Shown here in pieces: positions 46,034 through 54,832 of a stretch of 64,000 nucleotides of DNA; positions within the stretch are counted from its first letter, which is position 1; each line of letters opens with the position of its first letter. The position numbers and the translations under genes are program-made. The notes beneath the pieces are model-generated. The model was not told the DNA's origin and did no database searches. It saw only the letters and a list, made by a program, of their open reading frames with translations. This stretch comes from Bailinhaonella thermotolerans (GTDB lineage Bacteria; Actinomycetota; Actinomycetes; Streptosporangiales; Streptosporangiaceae): positions 83,465-147,464 of the forward strand of contig NZ_QZEY01000023.1 in assembly GCF_003594875.1 (NCBI RefSeq). The letters run 5' to 3'.

Positions 46034-46230
46034 GCTCGCGTGCCCGCCTCCCGATCCCTCCCGCCCGCTGACGGGCTGATCGGCCGGCCGGAGGATCGGT
46101 GGGGAGGGGGACTCCGAGGGGGTTCTCGCTCGGGGGAGTGAGGCACGGGATGGGTCGCGGGGGCGATCAATTCCGGGGGCGGGGATTCCAGGATTCGTCG
46201 TATGGCAAGTCCCTCTCGAAGGAGTCCCCG

Positions 46231-46821
46231 GTGAATCTTCGTGCCGCGTTCGTCGCCGCCCCGCTGCTGGTCCTCGGTTATGGGGTGCTGCGCATCCTGG
46301 ACGGGCTGGACGGGAGCCGCGGGCCCGGTCCCGCGTGGACGCTGGGGCATCTGTCGTTCCTCGCGGCGTTGGCGTTGTTCATCCCGATCCTGCTGCGCAT
46401 GCGGCGTACGGCGGGGGCCGGCGGACTCACCACCGCGGCCACCGTCGTGAGCCTGGTGGGCGTGGCCGCGCTGGTCGCCCAGTTCACCGTGGACATCGTG
46501 GGCGGGTTCCTCTCCGCCGACCACGCGGAGCTGAGCCGCTTCTTCGCCGAGGTCAAGGGGCTGCCCGTGGTGCCGCTCGCGATCTACGACGTCGGTCCGT
46601 ACCTCTTCTACCTCGGCCAGATCGTCCTGATCGGGCAGCTCGCCGCGCAGCGCCGCGTCAAGGGCTGGACGGTCGCGCTCTACGTCGCCTACCTGGTCAC
46701 GCCCGCGATCAGCAAGGACCTCATCCCCGTGTCCGCCATCCTCCTGCTCGCGGCGTTCCTCCCGATCTCCGCCGCGATCGCCCGTACCCCGACCCCGGCC
46801 CCGGCCCCGGCGCGCACCTGA
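46231..46821 (+). CDS. Integral membrane protein, unknown
   Basis: A 196-residue protein with six hydrophobic segments (for example NLRAAFVAAPLLVLGYGVLR and TTAATVVSLVGVAALVAQFT), a conserved-looking DAGxxW-free loop and a short Pro/Thr tail. GTG 46231 follows GAAGGAG; the frame is open upstream, but that part is not protein-like. I do not recognise the family. It could be a sensor or carrier linked to the adjacent two-component pair, which is transcribed toward it. Confidence 0.7.
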   Translation: MNLRAAFVAAPLLVLGYGVLRILDGLDGSRGPGPAWTLGHLSFLAALALFIPILLRMRRTAGAGGLTTAATVVSLVGVAALVAQFTVDIVGGFLSADHAELSRFFAEVKGLPVVPLAIYDVGPYLFYLGQIVLIGQLAAQRRVKGWTVALYVAYLVTPAISKDLIPVSAILLLAAFLPISAAIARTPTPAPAPART

Positions 46822-46939
46822 GACCGGCACCCCACCCCGCCCCGCCCCGCCCCCACCCGATCCACCCCGCCACCCGATCCGCCCCGCCGCCCGATCCGCT
46901 CGGCCGACCGATCCGCTCGGCCGCCCGATCCGCGGGATG

Positions 46940-47575
46940 TCAGGTGAGGTCGAGCTCCTGGGCGAGGATGGCGGCCTGGACGCGGCTCTTGAGGCCGAGC
47001 TTGGACAGGATGCGGCTCACGTGGGTCTTCGTGGTGGCCTCGGCCATGTCGAGGTGCTCCGCGATCTCGGTGTTGGACATGCCCCGGCCCAGGCAGGCCA
47101 GCACCTCGCGCTCGCGCGGGGTGAGGACGTCGAGGTTCCCGGACGGGGGGCCGGGTGCGGGGCGGGCGGCGAAGGCGGAGATCAGGCGGCGCGTGACGGC
47201 GGGGGAGATCAGCCCGTCGCCGCGGGCCACCAGGCGCACGGCGTCCACGAGGGCCTCGGCGTCGGTGCTCTTGAGGAGGAACCCGGCGGCGCCCGCGCGC
47301 AGCGCCCCGAAGACGTATTCGTCCAGGTCGAAGGTGGTGAGGATGAGCACGTCCGCGACCCCCGCGAGCTCCCGCGCCGCCGAGATGCCGTCGAGGCGGG
47401 GCATGCGGACGTCCATGACCACCACGTCGGGCCCCAGCTCACGGGCCATCTCGACCGCCTTCTCGCCGTCCTCGGCCTCGCCGACGACCTCGATGTCGGG
47501 GGCGCCGTCGAGGATGAGGACGATGCCGGCCCGGACGGCGGCGTGGTCGTCGGCCACGAGTACGCGGATCGTCAT
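46940..47575 (-). CDS. NarL/FixJ-type response regulator
   Basis: A 211-residue regulator. The receiver has DD near residue 9 (VLVADDHAAVRAG), the phospho-Asp in DVVVMDVRMPRLDG and the Lys in GFLLKSTDAEAL. The C-terminal LuxR helix-turn-helix is [20 protein letters not shown], then HLDMAEATTKTHVSRIL. Its ATG overlaps the histidine kinase stop by four bases (ATGA), so the pair is translationally coupled. Confidence 0.95.
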   Translation of the reverse strand: MTIRVLVADDHAAVRAGIVLILDGAPDIEVVGEAEDGEKAVEMARELGPDVVVMDVRMPRLDGISAARELAGVADVLILTTFDLDEYVFGALRAGAAGFLLKSTDAEALVDAVRLVARGDGLISPAVTRRLISAFAARPAPGPPSGNLDVLTPREREVLACLGRGMSNTEIAEHLDMAEATTKTHVSRILSKLGLKSRVQAAILAQELDLT

Positions 47576-48741
47576 CTCTTCTCCTGGATGGGCAGCACGG
47601 CCCGGACCTGCCAGCCGCCCTCGCGCGGACCGGCCGTGAAGTCGCCGCCGACCAGCGACGCGCGTTCCTTCATGCCCACGAGACCGGCCGCCGATCCTGG
47701 AAGCCCGGCGCGGTGACCTGGGACGATCGTGTTGTCGACCAGGATCTCCACCTGCTCCTCCCCGAACGCGATCTCCACCGTGGCGTCACCGGGCCCGCCG
47801 TGCTTGAGGGCGTTCGTCAACGCCTCCTGGACGATCCGGTATCCCGCGAGGTCGATCGCCGCGGAGATCTCCCGGGCCTCGCCGTCCACCTTCAGCCGCG
47901 TGGAGAGCCCGGCCGCGTTGGCCCGCTCGACCAGTTGCGACACGTCGGCGATGCGGTGCCGGGTGGGCTCGTCCTCGGGGTCGCCCTCCTGGCGCAGCAG
48001 GTCGATCATCTTCCGCATCTCGGCCAGCCCGAGCACGCTGTTCTCGCGGATCGTCGTGAGGATCCGCCGGGTCGTCTCGCGGTCCAGGTCCTCCCGGGAC
48101 AGCACGGCGGTGGACTGGATGGCGATCGCGCTGAAGTGGTTGGCGATCATGTCGTGCAGCTCGCGAGCCATGCGGGTGCGCTCGGCGTTCACCGCCGCGC
48201 GCCGGTCCATCTCGGCCAGCAGCGCGACCTGCTCGGCGTGCTCGCGCGCGGCCTCGGCGCGATCGCGGTGCTCGCGGACGGTGATCGCGGTGACCACCGG
48301 CGACACCAGGATCAGCCCGCCGATGAGCAGCACCGCCGCGCCCGAGGACAGGTTGCCGCCCAGGACGAGCGCGGCGGCGGTCAGCGCGAGCGTGGCGGCG
48401 ACCGAGACGTAGAGCAGGATCCGCGAGAGGCGGTGCGAGCCGTTGATCGTGGCGGAGTAGAGGTTCTCGGTGTAGATCAGCGGGGTGGCGAGCGTCGGCC
48501 CGGAGATCAGGTCCACGACGAACCCGGCGGTGCCGAGGATGAGGGACAGGGCCAGCGATCCCCGGCGTACGGCCACCGCGGCGCAGACCAGGCCGAGCCC
48601 GAGCAGGAAGATCGTCGGGGGCTGCCGGCGGACGTGGTCGCTGTAGACGTCGAGCAGCAGCAGGACGACGCCGCCCGAGAACGCCAGGAGCGCCACGCCG
48701 AGGTCGATCCTGGTGGTCTCGCGAGTACCCGTCCACCGCAC
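47572..48741 (-). CDS. Sensor histidine kinase, NarX/DesK-type
   Basis: A 389-residue kinase with about five N-terminal helices, a short coiled segment (AEAAREHAEQVALLAEMD), the HisKA_3 dimerisation motif MARELHDMIANHFSAIAIQS with the phospho-His, and an ATPase domain ending with AAGLVGMKERASLVGGDFTA. GTG 48741 is a likely start; the frame continues upstream as probable non-coding sequence. No extracellular sensor loop is evident, so it may sense membrane state. The partner regulator follows with a four-base overlap. Confidence 0.93.
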   Translation of the reverse strand: MRWTGTRETTRIDLGVALLAFSGGVVLLLLDVYSDHVRRQPPTIFLLGLGLVCAAVAVRRGSLALSLILGTAGFVVDLISGPTLATPLIYTENLYSATINGSHRLSRILLYVSVAATLALTAAALVLGGNLSSGAAVLLIGGLILVSPVVTAITVREHRDRAEAAREHAEQVALLAEMDRRAAVNAERTRMARELHDMIANHFSAIAIQSTAVLSREDLDRETTRRILTTIRENSVLGLAEMRKMIDLLRQEGDPEDEPTRHRIADVSQLVERANAAGLSTRLKVDGEAREISAAIDLAGYRIVQEALTNALKHGGPGDATVEIAFGEEQVEILVDNTIVPGHRAGLPGSAAGLVGMKERASLVGGDFTAGPREGGWQVRAVLPIQEKR

Positions 48742-48908
48742 CCTTCCATCCCACCACCCTTCTGGAGCGCGTCGCGCCCTCCCCCGGACGGAGTCCGTAC
48801 AGCTTTCGATGTACGCCGGATTCGTAGCCCTTGGGGAGGTGGCGGGGTGATCTGTCCCAGAGGCTAGAGGGTGTCCGGAAACCACTGAAACGAAGGGGAG
48901 TCGCGAGA

Positions 48909-49472
48909 ATGATGCTCGCCCTCATCGCCGCCTGCGAGATCGGGTTCTGGGTGGTGCTCGGGGCCGCTCTAGCCGCTCGCTACCTGCTGAGATGGCGTAC
49001 GGTCAGCACCGTCCTGCTCATCTCGCTCCCCGTGATCGACCTCATCCTCCTCGCCGCGACGGTGGTGGACGTGCGCGGCGGGGCCACCGCGTCGTACCAG
49101 CACGCCCTCGCGGCGGCGTACCTCGGCTTCACCGTCATGTTCGGCCACCGCACGGTCCGCTGGGCCGACCAGCGCTTCGCCCACCGCTTCGCCGGCGGCC
49201 CTCCCCCGTGGAAGCCCCCGTCCGGCGGCTGGCCCCGCGCCCGCTACGAGTGGGTGTTCTGGATCCGCCTGGTCCTGGCGTACGTCATCACCACCGTCAT
49301 CCTGGCCGCCCTGATCCGCCTGATCGACGACCCGTCCCGTACCCAGGCCCTCACCGACTCCATCCAGGGCCTCGCCAAGGTCCCCCTGATCGCCGCCATC
49401 TGGCCCGTCTCCTACACCTACTCCGCCCTCCGCGCCCAGAAGACCCCCGACCAGGAGTCCCAGCCCCACTGA
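48909..49472 (+). CDS. Membrane protein, unknown
   Basis: A 187-residue protein: an N-terminal helix pair (ALIAACEIGFWVVLGAALAA and VLLISLPVIDLILLAATVV), a third segment near residues 60-75, a soluble loop with PPPWKPPSGGWPRARYEW, and a fourth helix (RLVLAYVITTVILAALI). AGGGGAG precedes ATG 48909. It is divergent from the histidine kinase and shares its promoter region, so the two-component pair may regulate it (inference). I do not recognise the family. Confidence 0.75.
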   Translation: MMLALIAACEIGFWVVLGAALAARYLLRWRTVSTVLLISLPVIDLILLAATVVDVRGGATASYQHALAAAYLGFTVMFGHRTVRWADQRFAHRFAGGPPPWKPPSGGWPRARYEWVFWIRLVLAYVITTVILAALIRLIDDPSRTQALTDSIQGLAKVPLIAAIWPVSYTYSALRAQKTPDQESQPH

Positions 49473-49690
49473 CCCCGGCACCCGGCCCCTGACGGCGTGA
49501 CCACGGATCAGATGCCGTCAGGTGCCGTTCCCGGCGACCCAAGGGGTACGGCGGGCAGGGCCCACCAAGGAGGTACGGCGGGCGGGCGCGGCGGGGGCGC
49601 CGTGACCCGGGACTCGGCGGGTACGGCGGCCTGGGCGCGCAGCGACCCGGAACTCAGCGGGGTGCGGCGGGCTCCGACCTGGACCAGGGG

Positions 49691-50419
49691 TCAGCGGCCG
49701 GTGCTGGAGAAGTGCTGGTAGTCCTTGGTGCCGGGCCAGCTTCCGCCCCAGCCCCAGCCGATCGAGGCGAACGCCTTGACCACGCGGTCGCCGGGGTGGA
49801 TCACGCCGGGCTGCTTGGGGCGCTTCACGTAGCGTTTGGCGTTCTCGTGGGCGTAGGACCCGTCGGCCGAGACGTAGGGGTTCTCCATGGGGTTGAGGTC
49901 CACCGCCAGGCCGTACGCGTGCTGCGACCAGTTCGACGAGCCCGTCGCGCGGCGGCAGTTGAAGGCCGAGGTGTTGTCGGCGTCGATGGAGGCGTGGTCG
50001 CTGGCCTTGTACTCGTCCACGAGCTCCATGCGGCGGATCGGGTAGCGGAAGCCGTACAGCTTCTTGAAGACCGACACGATGTCCTCGGCGGCCGAGGCGT
50101 TGACCACCATCTCGCCGGTGTGCGGCCGGTTGTCGAAGCCCCAGTACGTCATCGTGATCAGGCGCAGGCGCGAGAGCGGGACCGGGCAGGACGGGCGCCA
50201 GGAGTGCTTCACGCGCTCGCGCGGGACCGCCGAGATCTTCGCGGTGAACTCCGGGGCGGCCGTCTTCGTGGGCGCGGGCGAGGCCGCGGTGGGGCTCGGC
50301 GTGGCGGAGGGCGTGGCCGAGGACGTGGGCCGCTGCTCACCGCCGCCGCCTCCGCAGCCGGCGAGGGTGAGTACGGCGACGACGCCCGCGAGGGCCTTGC
50401 TCTTGTGCTGGCCGTTCAT
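49691..50419 (-). CDS. D-Ala-D-Ala carboxypeptidase-like M15 lipoprotein
   Basis: A 242-residue lipoprotein. The lipobox LTLAGC (Cys about residue 22) is followed by a Gly run and a Ser/Thr/Pro linker. The M15 (VanY-like) fold has its zinc ligands in SQHAYGLAVDLNP (His and Asp) and DYQHF (His). The middle part, MTYWGFDNRPHTGEMVVN, also fits this family. It would trim peptidoglycan stem peptides outside the membrane. The start ATG 50419 lies 22 bases downstream of the MerR stop, in the same direction, so it could be co-transcribed with the MerR regulator of the uL11 module. Confidence 0.9.
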   Translation of the reverse strand: MNGQHKSKALAGVVAVLTLAGCGGGGGEQRPTSSATPSATPSPTAASPAPTKTAAPEFTAKISAVPRERVKHSWRPSCPVPLSRLRLITMTYWGFDNRPHTGEMVVNASAAEDIVSVFKKLYGFRYPIRRMELVDEYKASDHASIDADNTSAFNCRRATGSSNWSQHAYGLAVDLNPMENPYVSADGSYAHENAKRYVKRPKQPGVIHPGDRVVKAFASIGWGWGGSWPGTKDYQHFSSTGR

Positions 50420-50441
50420 GAAACCCCAGCTTAGGCCGGGG

Positions 50442-51392
50442 TCAGGTGGTTTCCCCGGCATTCGCGTCCCGGGCGACGCGGTGGCGCAGCGCGCGGTGCA
50501 TCCACTGGTGCGCGATCGTCTGCGGGGCCGGCCAGGGCGAACCGTGGATGCGGGCCATCAGCTCCCAGTAGTACTCGGCGCGCGGGTCGTGCTCGTCGTA
50601 GGACTTCAGGATGGAGGCGCGGAGGGCGGGGTCCGGCTCGGCGCCCCGGTTCCCGGCCATCAGCTCGACGATCCGGTCGATGATCGGCAGGGCCTCGTCG
50701 CTCTCGGGGTCGATCCCTCCCTCGGCCGCGGCCATGGCGGTCTCCGTGACGGCCTGGTTCGTCGCCGTCCACGCCTCCTGCTGGGAATCGTCCATGTTCT
50801 CCCAGAACTCGCTGGACATCGCCCGCAGCGACGCGCGGAAATCCTCGTCGGTGAGGAGTTCGGTCAGCTCCAGCCAGGCGTCGAGCTGCTCGGCCGTGGG
50901 CTCCTCGGGCAATGTCGGGACCATGGCGTCGCGCAGGCAGGCGAGCCAGCGCGCCCGGGACGCGTTGTCCCCCGCGACGTCCCCCATGAACTCGCCGACC
51001 AGCCGGTTCATGTCCGCCGCGCCCACCCGGCCGAGCGCGTGCAGGCGGCGCAGGTCCTCGTCGGTCGGGTCGCCGCGCTCCAGCGTCGCGCGCAGCACCG
51101 CGCGGGTGCGGCGGAGCGCCCCGATCTGCGTCTCCACGGCGCGCAGGTGCAGGTCGAGCACGTCGGTGAGGGAGATCTGGCTGCTCCCGAGGGCCTGGAT
51201 GGTGGCCAGGTCGAGGCCGAGCTCGCGGAGGGTGCGGATGAGCTCCAGCCGGGCGCGGTCCTCGTCGGTGTAGAGGCGGTATCCGGCGGGCGTGCGGTCG
51301 TGCTCCGGCAGCACCCCGATGTCCGAGTAGTACCGGATCGTCTTGACGGGCAGGCCCGTGAGTTTCGCCAGCGCGCCGATCGTGTAATCCAT
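50442..51392 (-). CDS. MerR family regulator with large effector domain, next to uL11 paralog
   Basis: A 316-residue regulator. The winged helix at residues 1-70 is [20 protein letters not shown], then [21 protein letters not shown] coiled coil near 80-110 is followed by an effector domain of about 200 residues that is rich in Glu, Asp and Trp ([20 protein letters not shown]). The size is like TipA, but I do not see the TipAS sequence. It is divergent from a uL11-like gene, with only 38 bases between the start codons; a perfect dyad sits inside a 19-bp spacer. I infer that it activates that gene on binding a drug or metabolite. Confidence 0.92.
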   Translation of the reverse strand: MDYTIGALAKLTGLPVKTIRYYSDIGVLPEHDRTPAGYRLYTDEDRARLELIRTLRELGLDLATIQALGSSQISLTDVLDLHLRAVETQIGALRRTRAVLRATLERGDPTDEDLRRLHALGRVGAADMNRLVGEFMGDVAGDNASRARWLACLRDAMVPTLPEEPTAEQLDAWLELTELLTDEDFRASLRAMSSEFWENMDDSQQEAWTATNQAVTETAMAAAEGGIDPESDEALPIIDRIVELMAGNRGAEPDPALRASILKSYDEHDPRAEYYWELMARIHGSPWPAPQTIAHQWMHRALRHRVARDANAGETT

Positions 51393-51423
51393 TTGACCCT
51401 CCAGTCACTGGAGACTTTACCGT
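51393..51423 (+). promoter_or_regulatory. MerR-type promoter of the uL11 paralog
   Basis: -35 TTGACC (51393-51398) and -10 TACCGT (51418-51423) have a 19-base spacer holding the perfect dyad CTCCAGT-C-ACTGGAG (51399-51413). ATG 51431 lies 7 bases after the -10, so a leaderless mRNA is predicted. Confidence 0.85.
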
Positions 51424-51430
51424 CGCGGCC

Positions 51431-51856
51431 ATGACGAACAAAAAGGTGACGCGTGTCGTGAAGATCCAGGTGCGGGCCGGCGAGGCGAACCCGGCGAACG
51501 TCGGCAAGGACCTGGGCCCCCTCGGCATCAACATCATGGAGTTCTGCAAGGGGTTCAACGCTGAGACCCAGGACCGGCGAGGCCACGTGATCCCCGCGGT
51601 GATCACGGTGTTCGAGGACAGGTCGTTCACCTTCGTCGTGAAGATGCCGACCACGGCCTCCCTGCTCAAGCAGGCCGCGGGCATCGAGAAGGGCAGCGCG
51701 CGGGTGGGCTCCCAGCAGGCCGCCGCGATCACGCGGGAACAGCTCCGCGAGGTCGCCAGGACCAAGCTCCCCGACCTGAACACGACCGACCTGGACCAGG
51801 CCGAGAAGATCATCGCGGGCACGGCCAGGTCGATGGGCATCACGATCAAGGACTGA
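51431..51856 (+). CDS. Ribosomal protein uL11 paralog lacking the thiopeptide-contact prolines
   Basis: A 141-residue protein that is uL11 over its whole length: [48 protein letters not shown], and the RNA-binding end [15 protein letters not shown]. It is a full two-domain L11, but the stretch that in bacterial uL11 reads PPVGPALGQ is NVGKDLGP, one residue shorter and without the prolines (about residues 23-30) that thiostrepton and micrococcin contact. The PPAA linker is PTTA. It is not in a ribosomal operon (no nusG or rplA nearby) and has a MerR-type leaderless promoter. It is probably an alternative, inducible ribosome component giving drug resistance or altered GTPase-centre behaviour (inference). 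Confidence 0.92.
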   Translation: MTNKKVTRVVKIQVRAGEANPANVGKDLGPLGINIMEFCKGFNAETQDRRGHVIPAVITVFEDRSFTFVVKMPTTASLLKQAAGIEKGSARVGSQQAAAITREQLREVARTKLPDLNTTDLDQAEKIIAGTARSMGITIKD

Positions 51857-52167
51857 GATCCGGAAACCGTCGTTCTTGTACGGCGGGGCGGTGGATTCCG
51901 CACCGTACGGCAGGGGCGGCGGTTTCCGTCGTCCACGGGAGGTACCGAAACTCTTTTCGAAGACATGAGGAAGTTACTCGTGCAGGTGTTCGAGTAGGGC
52001 GCTACAGTGAAGCCCTCAGTCGAACGCAGGTTCGAGAGGGGGCCGGGATGGCCACGCTCACCACCGCACCACCGCAGCGGCGGATCGGCCGCGCGTGCAC
52101 GACACGCCGTAGCCCTTTCTACGGAAATCTAGGACGGCCGCTATATCCGGTCATAAAGTCCGAGAGC

Positions 52168-53349
52168 GTGGACCCGGTACGCAACCCCTACGCCCCCGGC
52201 GCCGGACAGCGACCGCCCGAGCTCGCCGGGCGCGACCGTGAGCTGCAGCAGTTCGAGGTCGTGCTCGAACGCGTGGCCCGGGGCCGCCCCGAGCGCAGCA
52301 TGGTGCTGACCGGCCTTCGCGGGGTGGGCAAGACCGTCCTGCTCAACACCTTCAAGTCCATGGCGATGCAGCGGCTGTGGGGCACGGGCAAGATCGAGGC
52401 CCGGCCCGACCAGTCGATCCGCCGCCCCGTCGCCGCCGCGCTGCACATGGCGGTGCGCGAGCTGGCCCCCCGGCACCGCGCCCCCGAGCGCATCGAGGAG
52501 TTCCTCGGCGTGCTCAAGGCCTTCGCGATGCGCGACCCCAACGCCGCCAAGGGCACCTCGCACTGGTCCCCCGGCATCGACGTGCCCGCCAGCCGGGGCC
52601 GCGCCGACTCCGGCGACCTGGAGATCGACCTGACCGAGCTGTTCGTGGACGCCGCCTCGGTGGCGACCGACCTCGGCGTGGGCATCGCGCTGTTCATCGA
52701 CGAGATGCAGGACGTGCAGGCGGCGGACATCTCCGCCCTGTGCGCGGCCTGCCACGAGCTGTCCCAGAGCGGGGGCCCGCTGATCGTGGTCGGGGCCGGC
52801 CTGCCCCACCTGCCCTCGGTCCTGTCGGCCAGCAAGAGCTATTCGGAGCGCCTGTTCCGCTACGCCCGGATCGACCGCCTCGACCGCGACGCCGCCGACC
52901 TCGCGCTGATCGCCCCGGCCGAGCGCGAGGACGTGGAGTTCACCCCCGAGGCGCTGGACGCGCTCTACAAGGCCGCCGACGGCTACCCCTACTTCGTCCA
53001 GGCCTACGGCAAGGTGGCCTGGGACCTGGCGCCCAAGAGCCCCATCACCGCCGACGACGTGCGCCTGTCGGCGCCGGAGGCCGAGGAGGAGCTGGCCGTG
53101 GGCTTCTTCGGGAGCCGCTACGAGCGCGCCACCCCGGCCGAGCGCGACTACATGCACGCCATGGCCTCGATCGGCGACGACCCGGTGCCGACCAGCGAGG
53201 TCGCCGAGCTGCTCGGCCGCAAGCCGTCCAGCCTCTCACCGGCCCGGGACAGCCTGATCAAGAAGGGCCTCATCTACAGCGCCGAGCGCGGGCTGATCGC
53301 GTTCACCGTGCCCCACTTCGGCAAGTTCCTGAGAGCCCAGCCCCTCTGA
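52168..53349 (+). CDS. AAA+ ATPase of Orc1/Cdc6-like architecture
   Basis: A 393-residue ATP-binding protein. It starts PVRNPYAPGAGQRPPELAGRD, a typical opening of these proteins, hence GTG 52168; a longer frame upstream to 52048 seems non-coding. The Walker A is TGLRGVGKTVLLN and Walker B is GIALFIDEMQD. Sensor-like PLIVVGAGLPHLP and YPYFVQAYGKVAWDLA follow, with a C-terminal winged-helix region (TSEVAELLGRKPSSLSPARD). Its role is unknown; relatives act with surface or nucleic-acid effectors. It is flanked by a CTAG-rich hairpin downstream. Confidence 0.8.
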   Translation: MDPVRNPYAPGAGQRPPELAGRDRELQQFEVVLERVARGRPERSMVLTGLRGVGKTVLLNTFKSMAMQRLWGTGKIEARPDQSIRRPVAAALHMAVRELAPRHRAPERIEEFLGVLKAFAMRDPNAAKGTSHWSPGIDVPASRGRADSGDLEIDLTELFVDAASVATDLGVGIALFIDEMQDVQAADISALCAACHELSQSGGPLIVVGAGLPHLPSVLSASKSYSERLFRYARIDRLDRDAADLALIAPAEREDVEFTPEALDALYKAADGYPYFVQAYGKVAWDLAPKSPITADDVRLSAPEAEEELAVGFFGSRYERATPAERDYMHAMASIGDDPVPTSEVAELLGRKPSSLSPARDSLIKKGLIYSAERGLIAFTVPHFGKFLRAQPL

Positions 53350-53379
53350 CTCGGGAGGGGAAGGAGGGGCTAGAAGAAT

Positions 53380-53415
53380 CTACGACTCTCTAGCATCAGA
53401 ACTAGAGAGTCGTAG
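53380..53415. terminator. Perfect 14-bp hairpin in a convergent gap
   Basis: CTACGACTCTCTAG and CTAGAGAGTCGTAG are perfect arms with an 8-base loop. The region is much lower in GC than its surroundings and rich in CTAG. It lies between the AAA ATPase and zf-TFIIB stops. Confidence 0.7.
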
Positions 53416-53448
53416 AAAGCCTTACTCGGGTCGCCCGGACCGGTCTCC

Positions 53449-53754
53449 TTAGTCGAAGAGGTCCTCGAGGAAGCTCTTGCGGCGGTGGCGGCGGTAGTAG
53501 TGGTCACCCCCGTAGTGACCGCCGTGGTGGCCGCCGTGGCGGTGCTGGTCGTAGTGGGGCTGCGGAGCGGGCGGCGGGTAGCCGGGGGCCGGGGCGCCAC
53601 CACTGTGCCAGGACTGCTCGGCCTGGGTGAGGCGCTCCAGCTCACCACGGTCCAGGAAGATCCCGCGGCACTCGGTGCACTGTTCGATGGTCACGCCGCT
53701 GCGCTCGTACTGGCGCATCTGGCCGTGACACTTAGGGCAGGTGAACACGTTCAT
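53449..53754 (-). CDS. zf-TFIIB domain protein
   Basis: A 101-residue protein with one zinc ribbon at residues 5-45: FTCPKCHGQMRQYERSGVTI, then EQCTECRGIFLDRGELERLT, with two CxxC pairs. The rest is His/Gly/Tyr-rich (HHGGHYGGDHYYRRH), which may bind metal, with an acidic end. Members of this family are small and of unknown function. The start is ATG 53754. It is convergent with the AAA ATPase across a palindrome. Confidence 0.85.
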   Translation of the reverse strand: MNVFTCPKCHGQMRQYERSGVTIEQCTECRGIFLDRGELERLTQAEQSWHSGGAPAPGYPPPAPQPHYDQHRHGGHHGGHYGGDHYYRRHRRKSFLEDLFD

Positions 53755-53854
53755 GCTCGGTTCAACGTCCTCTGTCCGATCGGGGTTCCTACGGCCGTTC
53801 CAGTGTGACCGCAGGACACGGAAGCCGACACTGTCTGCCGAAATCTAGAGCAAT

Positions 53855-54826
53855 CTAGTGGCCCGCGGATACCCGTCTAGATTCCCGGAGATCCCTGGCC
53901 CTCGCCGCGCCGCGGCCCGCCCGCTCGCCCGGAGCGTCGTCCCCGGGCGAGCGCGCCGGCGGCTCCCCGGGCGGGTCCGCCGGCGGCTCCCCGTCCGGGG
54001 CCGCTCCCGTCCCCTCGGGACCCGGGGCCTCCGGGAGACCGAGCCGGGGTTCGAGGAGCTCGGGGTCCACGAGCGTGACCCGCACCGCCGGCCGCCGCCC
54101 GGTCAGATACACCGCGAAGACCACATCGACCCGCCGCCCCTGTGACTCGCCCCGGTAGACGAAGAAGCGCCAGCACAGCTCCCGCCAACTGTCGTACGGC
54201 TCCACGGAGGTGAGCATCCGCTCATGCGACCGCCACACCGCACTCGCCCGCAGCCGCGCCAGCGCCCGTTCCGGCGGCACCGGCCGCACTTCGCACGGGG
54301 CGCGATACCGCATCCGCGCCAGGCTCTCCTCCAGCTCCGGCGAGAGGAAGGCCAGCACGGTGAGCGCGACCAGCAGCGCCGCCGCGTGCGCCGGCGACAT
54401 CCCCGCCACGACCTCCCACCCCGCGCCGGGCACCCCGAGCGAGATCAGCGCGAGGACCGCCAGCAGCACCGGCCGCAGGATCGTGCGCGCCCCGACCGGA
54501 GCCGCGCTGACCTCCCCGAAGCAGCCGCACCCCGCGTCGGGCCGTCTCCGCCGCACCTCCACGAGCACGTACGCCGAGATCGCGAACAGCCCCGCCGCCG
54601 CCCATTTCCACACGTCGTGGGCGGACACCGCCAGCGCCCCGGCCAGGGCGAGCTCGGCCAGCCCGGCCAGCGCCACGACCGGCGGCCGATACGCCCCCGG
54701 CACCAGCGCGGCCGGCCCGAGCACGCGTTCGTCGTCGCCGCGCAGCGACGCCAGTTTGGCCAGCCCCCCGACCGCCAGCAGCACGACCAGCAGCGGCACC
54801 TGCGCGGCCCGGATCGCCTCCCACAT
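53855..54826 (-). CDS. MauE/DoxX-type redox membrane protein
   Basis: A 323-residue protein. The first 150 residues have four helices resembling MauE (AIRAAQVPLLVVLLAVGGLA) with the conserved cysteine motif DAGCGCFGEVS near residue 100. The remaining part is soluble: RYRAPCEVRPVPPERALARL and PYDSWRELCWRFFVYRGE, ending in a Pro/Gly/Glu-rich tail. MauE-like proteins help form or transfer disulfides on secreted partners. It starts 6 bases after the stop of a cysteine-rich DPBB-like protein and forms an operon with it. Confidence 0.8.
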   Translation of the reverse strand: MWEAIRAAQVPLLVVLLAVGGLAKLASLRGDDERVLGPAALVPGAYRPPVVALAGLAELALAGALAVSAHDVWKWAAAGLFAISAYVLVEVRRRRPDAGCGCFGEVSAAPVGARTILRPVLLAVLALISLGVPGAGWEVVAGMSPAHAAALLVALTVLAFLSPELEESLARMRYRAPCEVRPVPPERALARLRASAVWRSHERMLTSVEPYDSWRELCWRFFVYRGESQGRRVDVVFAVYLTGRRPAVRVTLVDPELLEPRLGLPEAPGPEGTGAAPDGEPPADPPGEPPARSPGDDAPGERAGRGAARARDLRESRRVSAGH

Positions 54827-54832
54827 CGGACG

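Noticed and set aside
50442..51392. TipA/TipAS assignment for the MerR regulator
   Set aside because: Size and context fit, but I cannot see the TipAS sequence in the C-terminal domain, so I leave it as MerR with an unknown effector domain.
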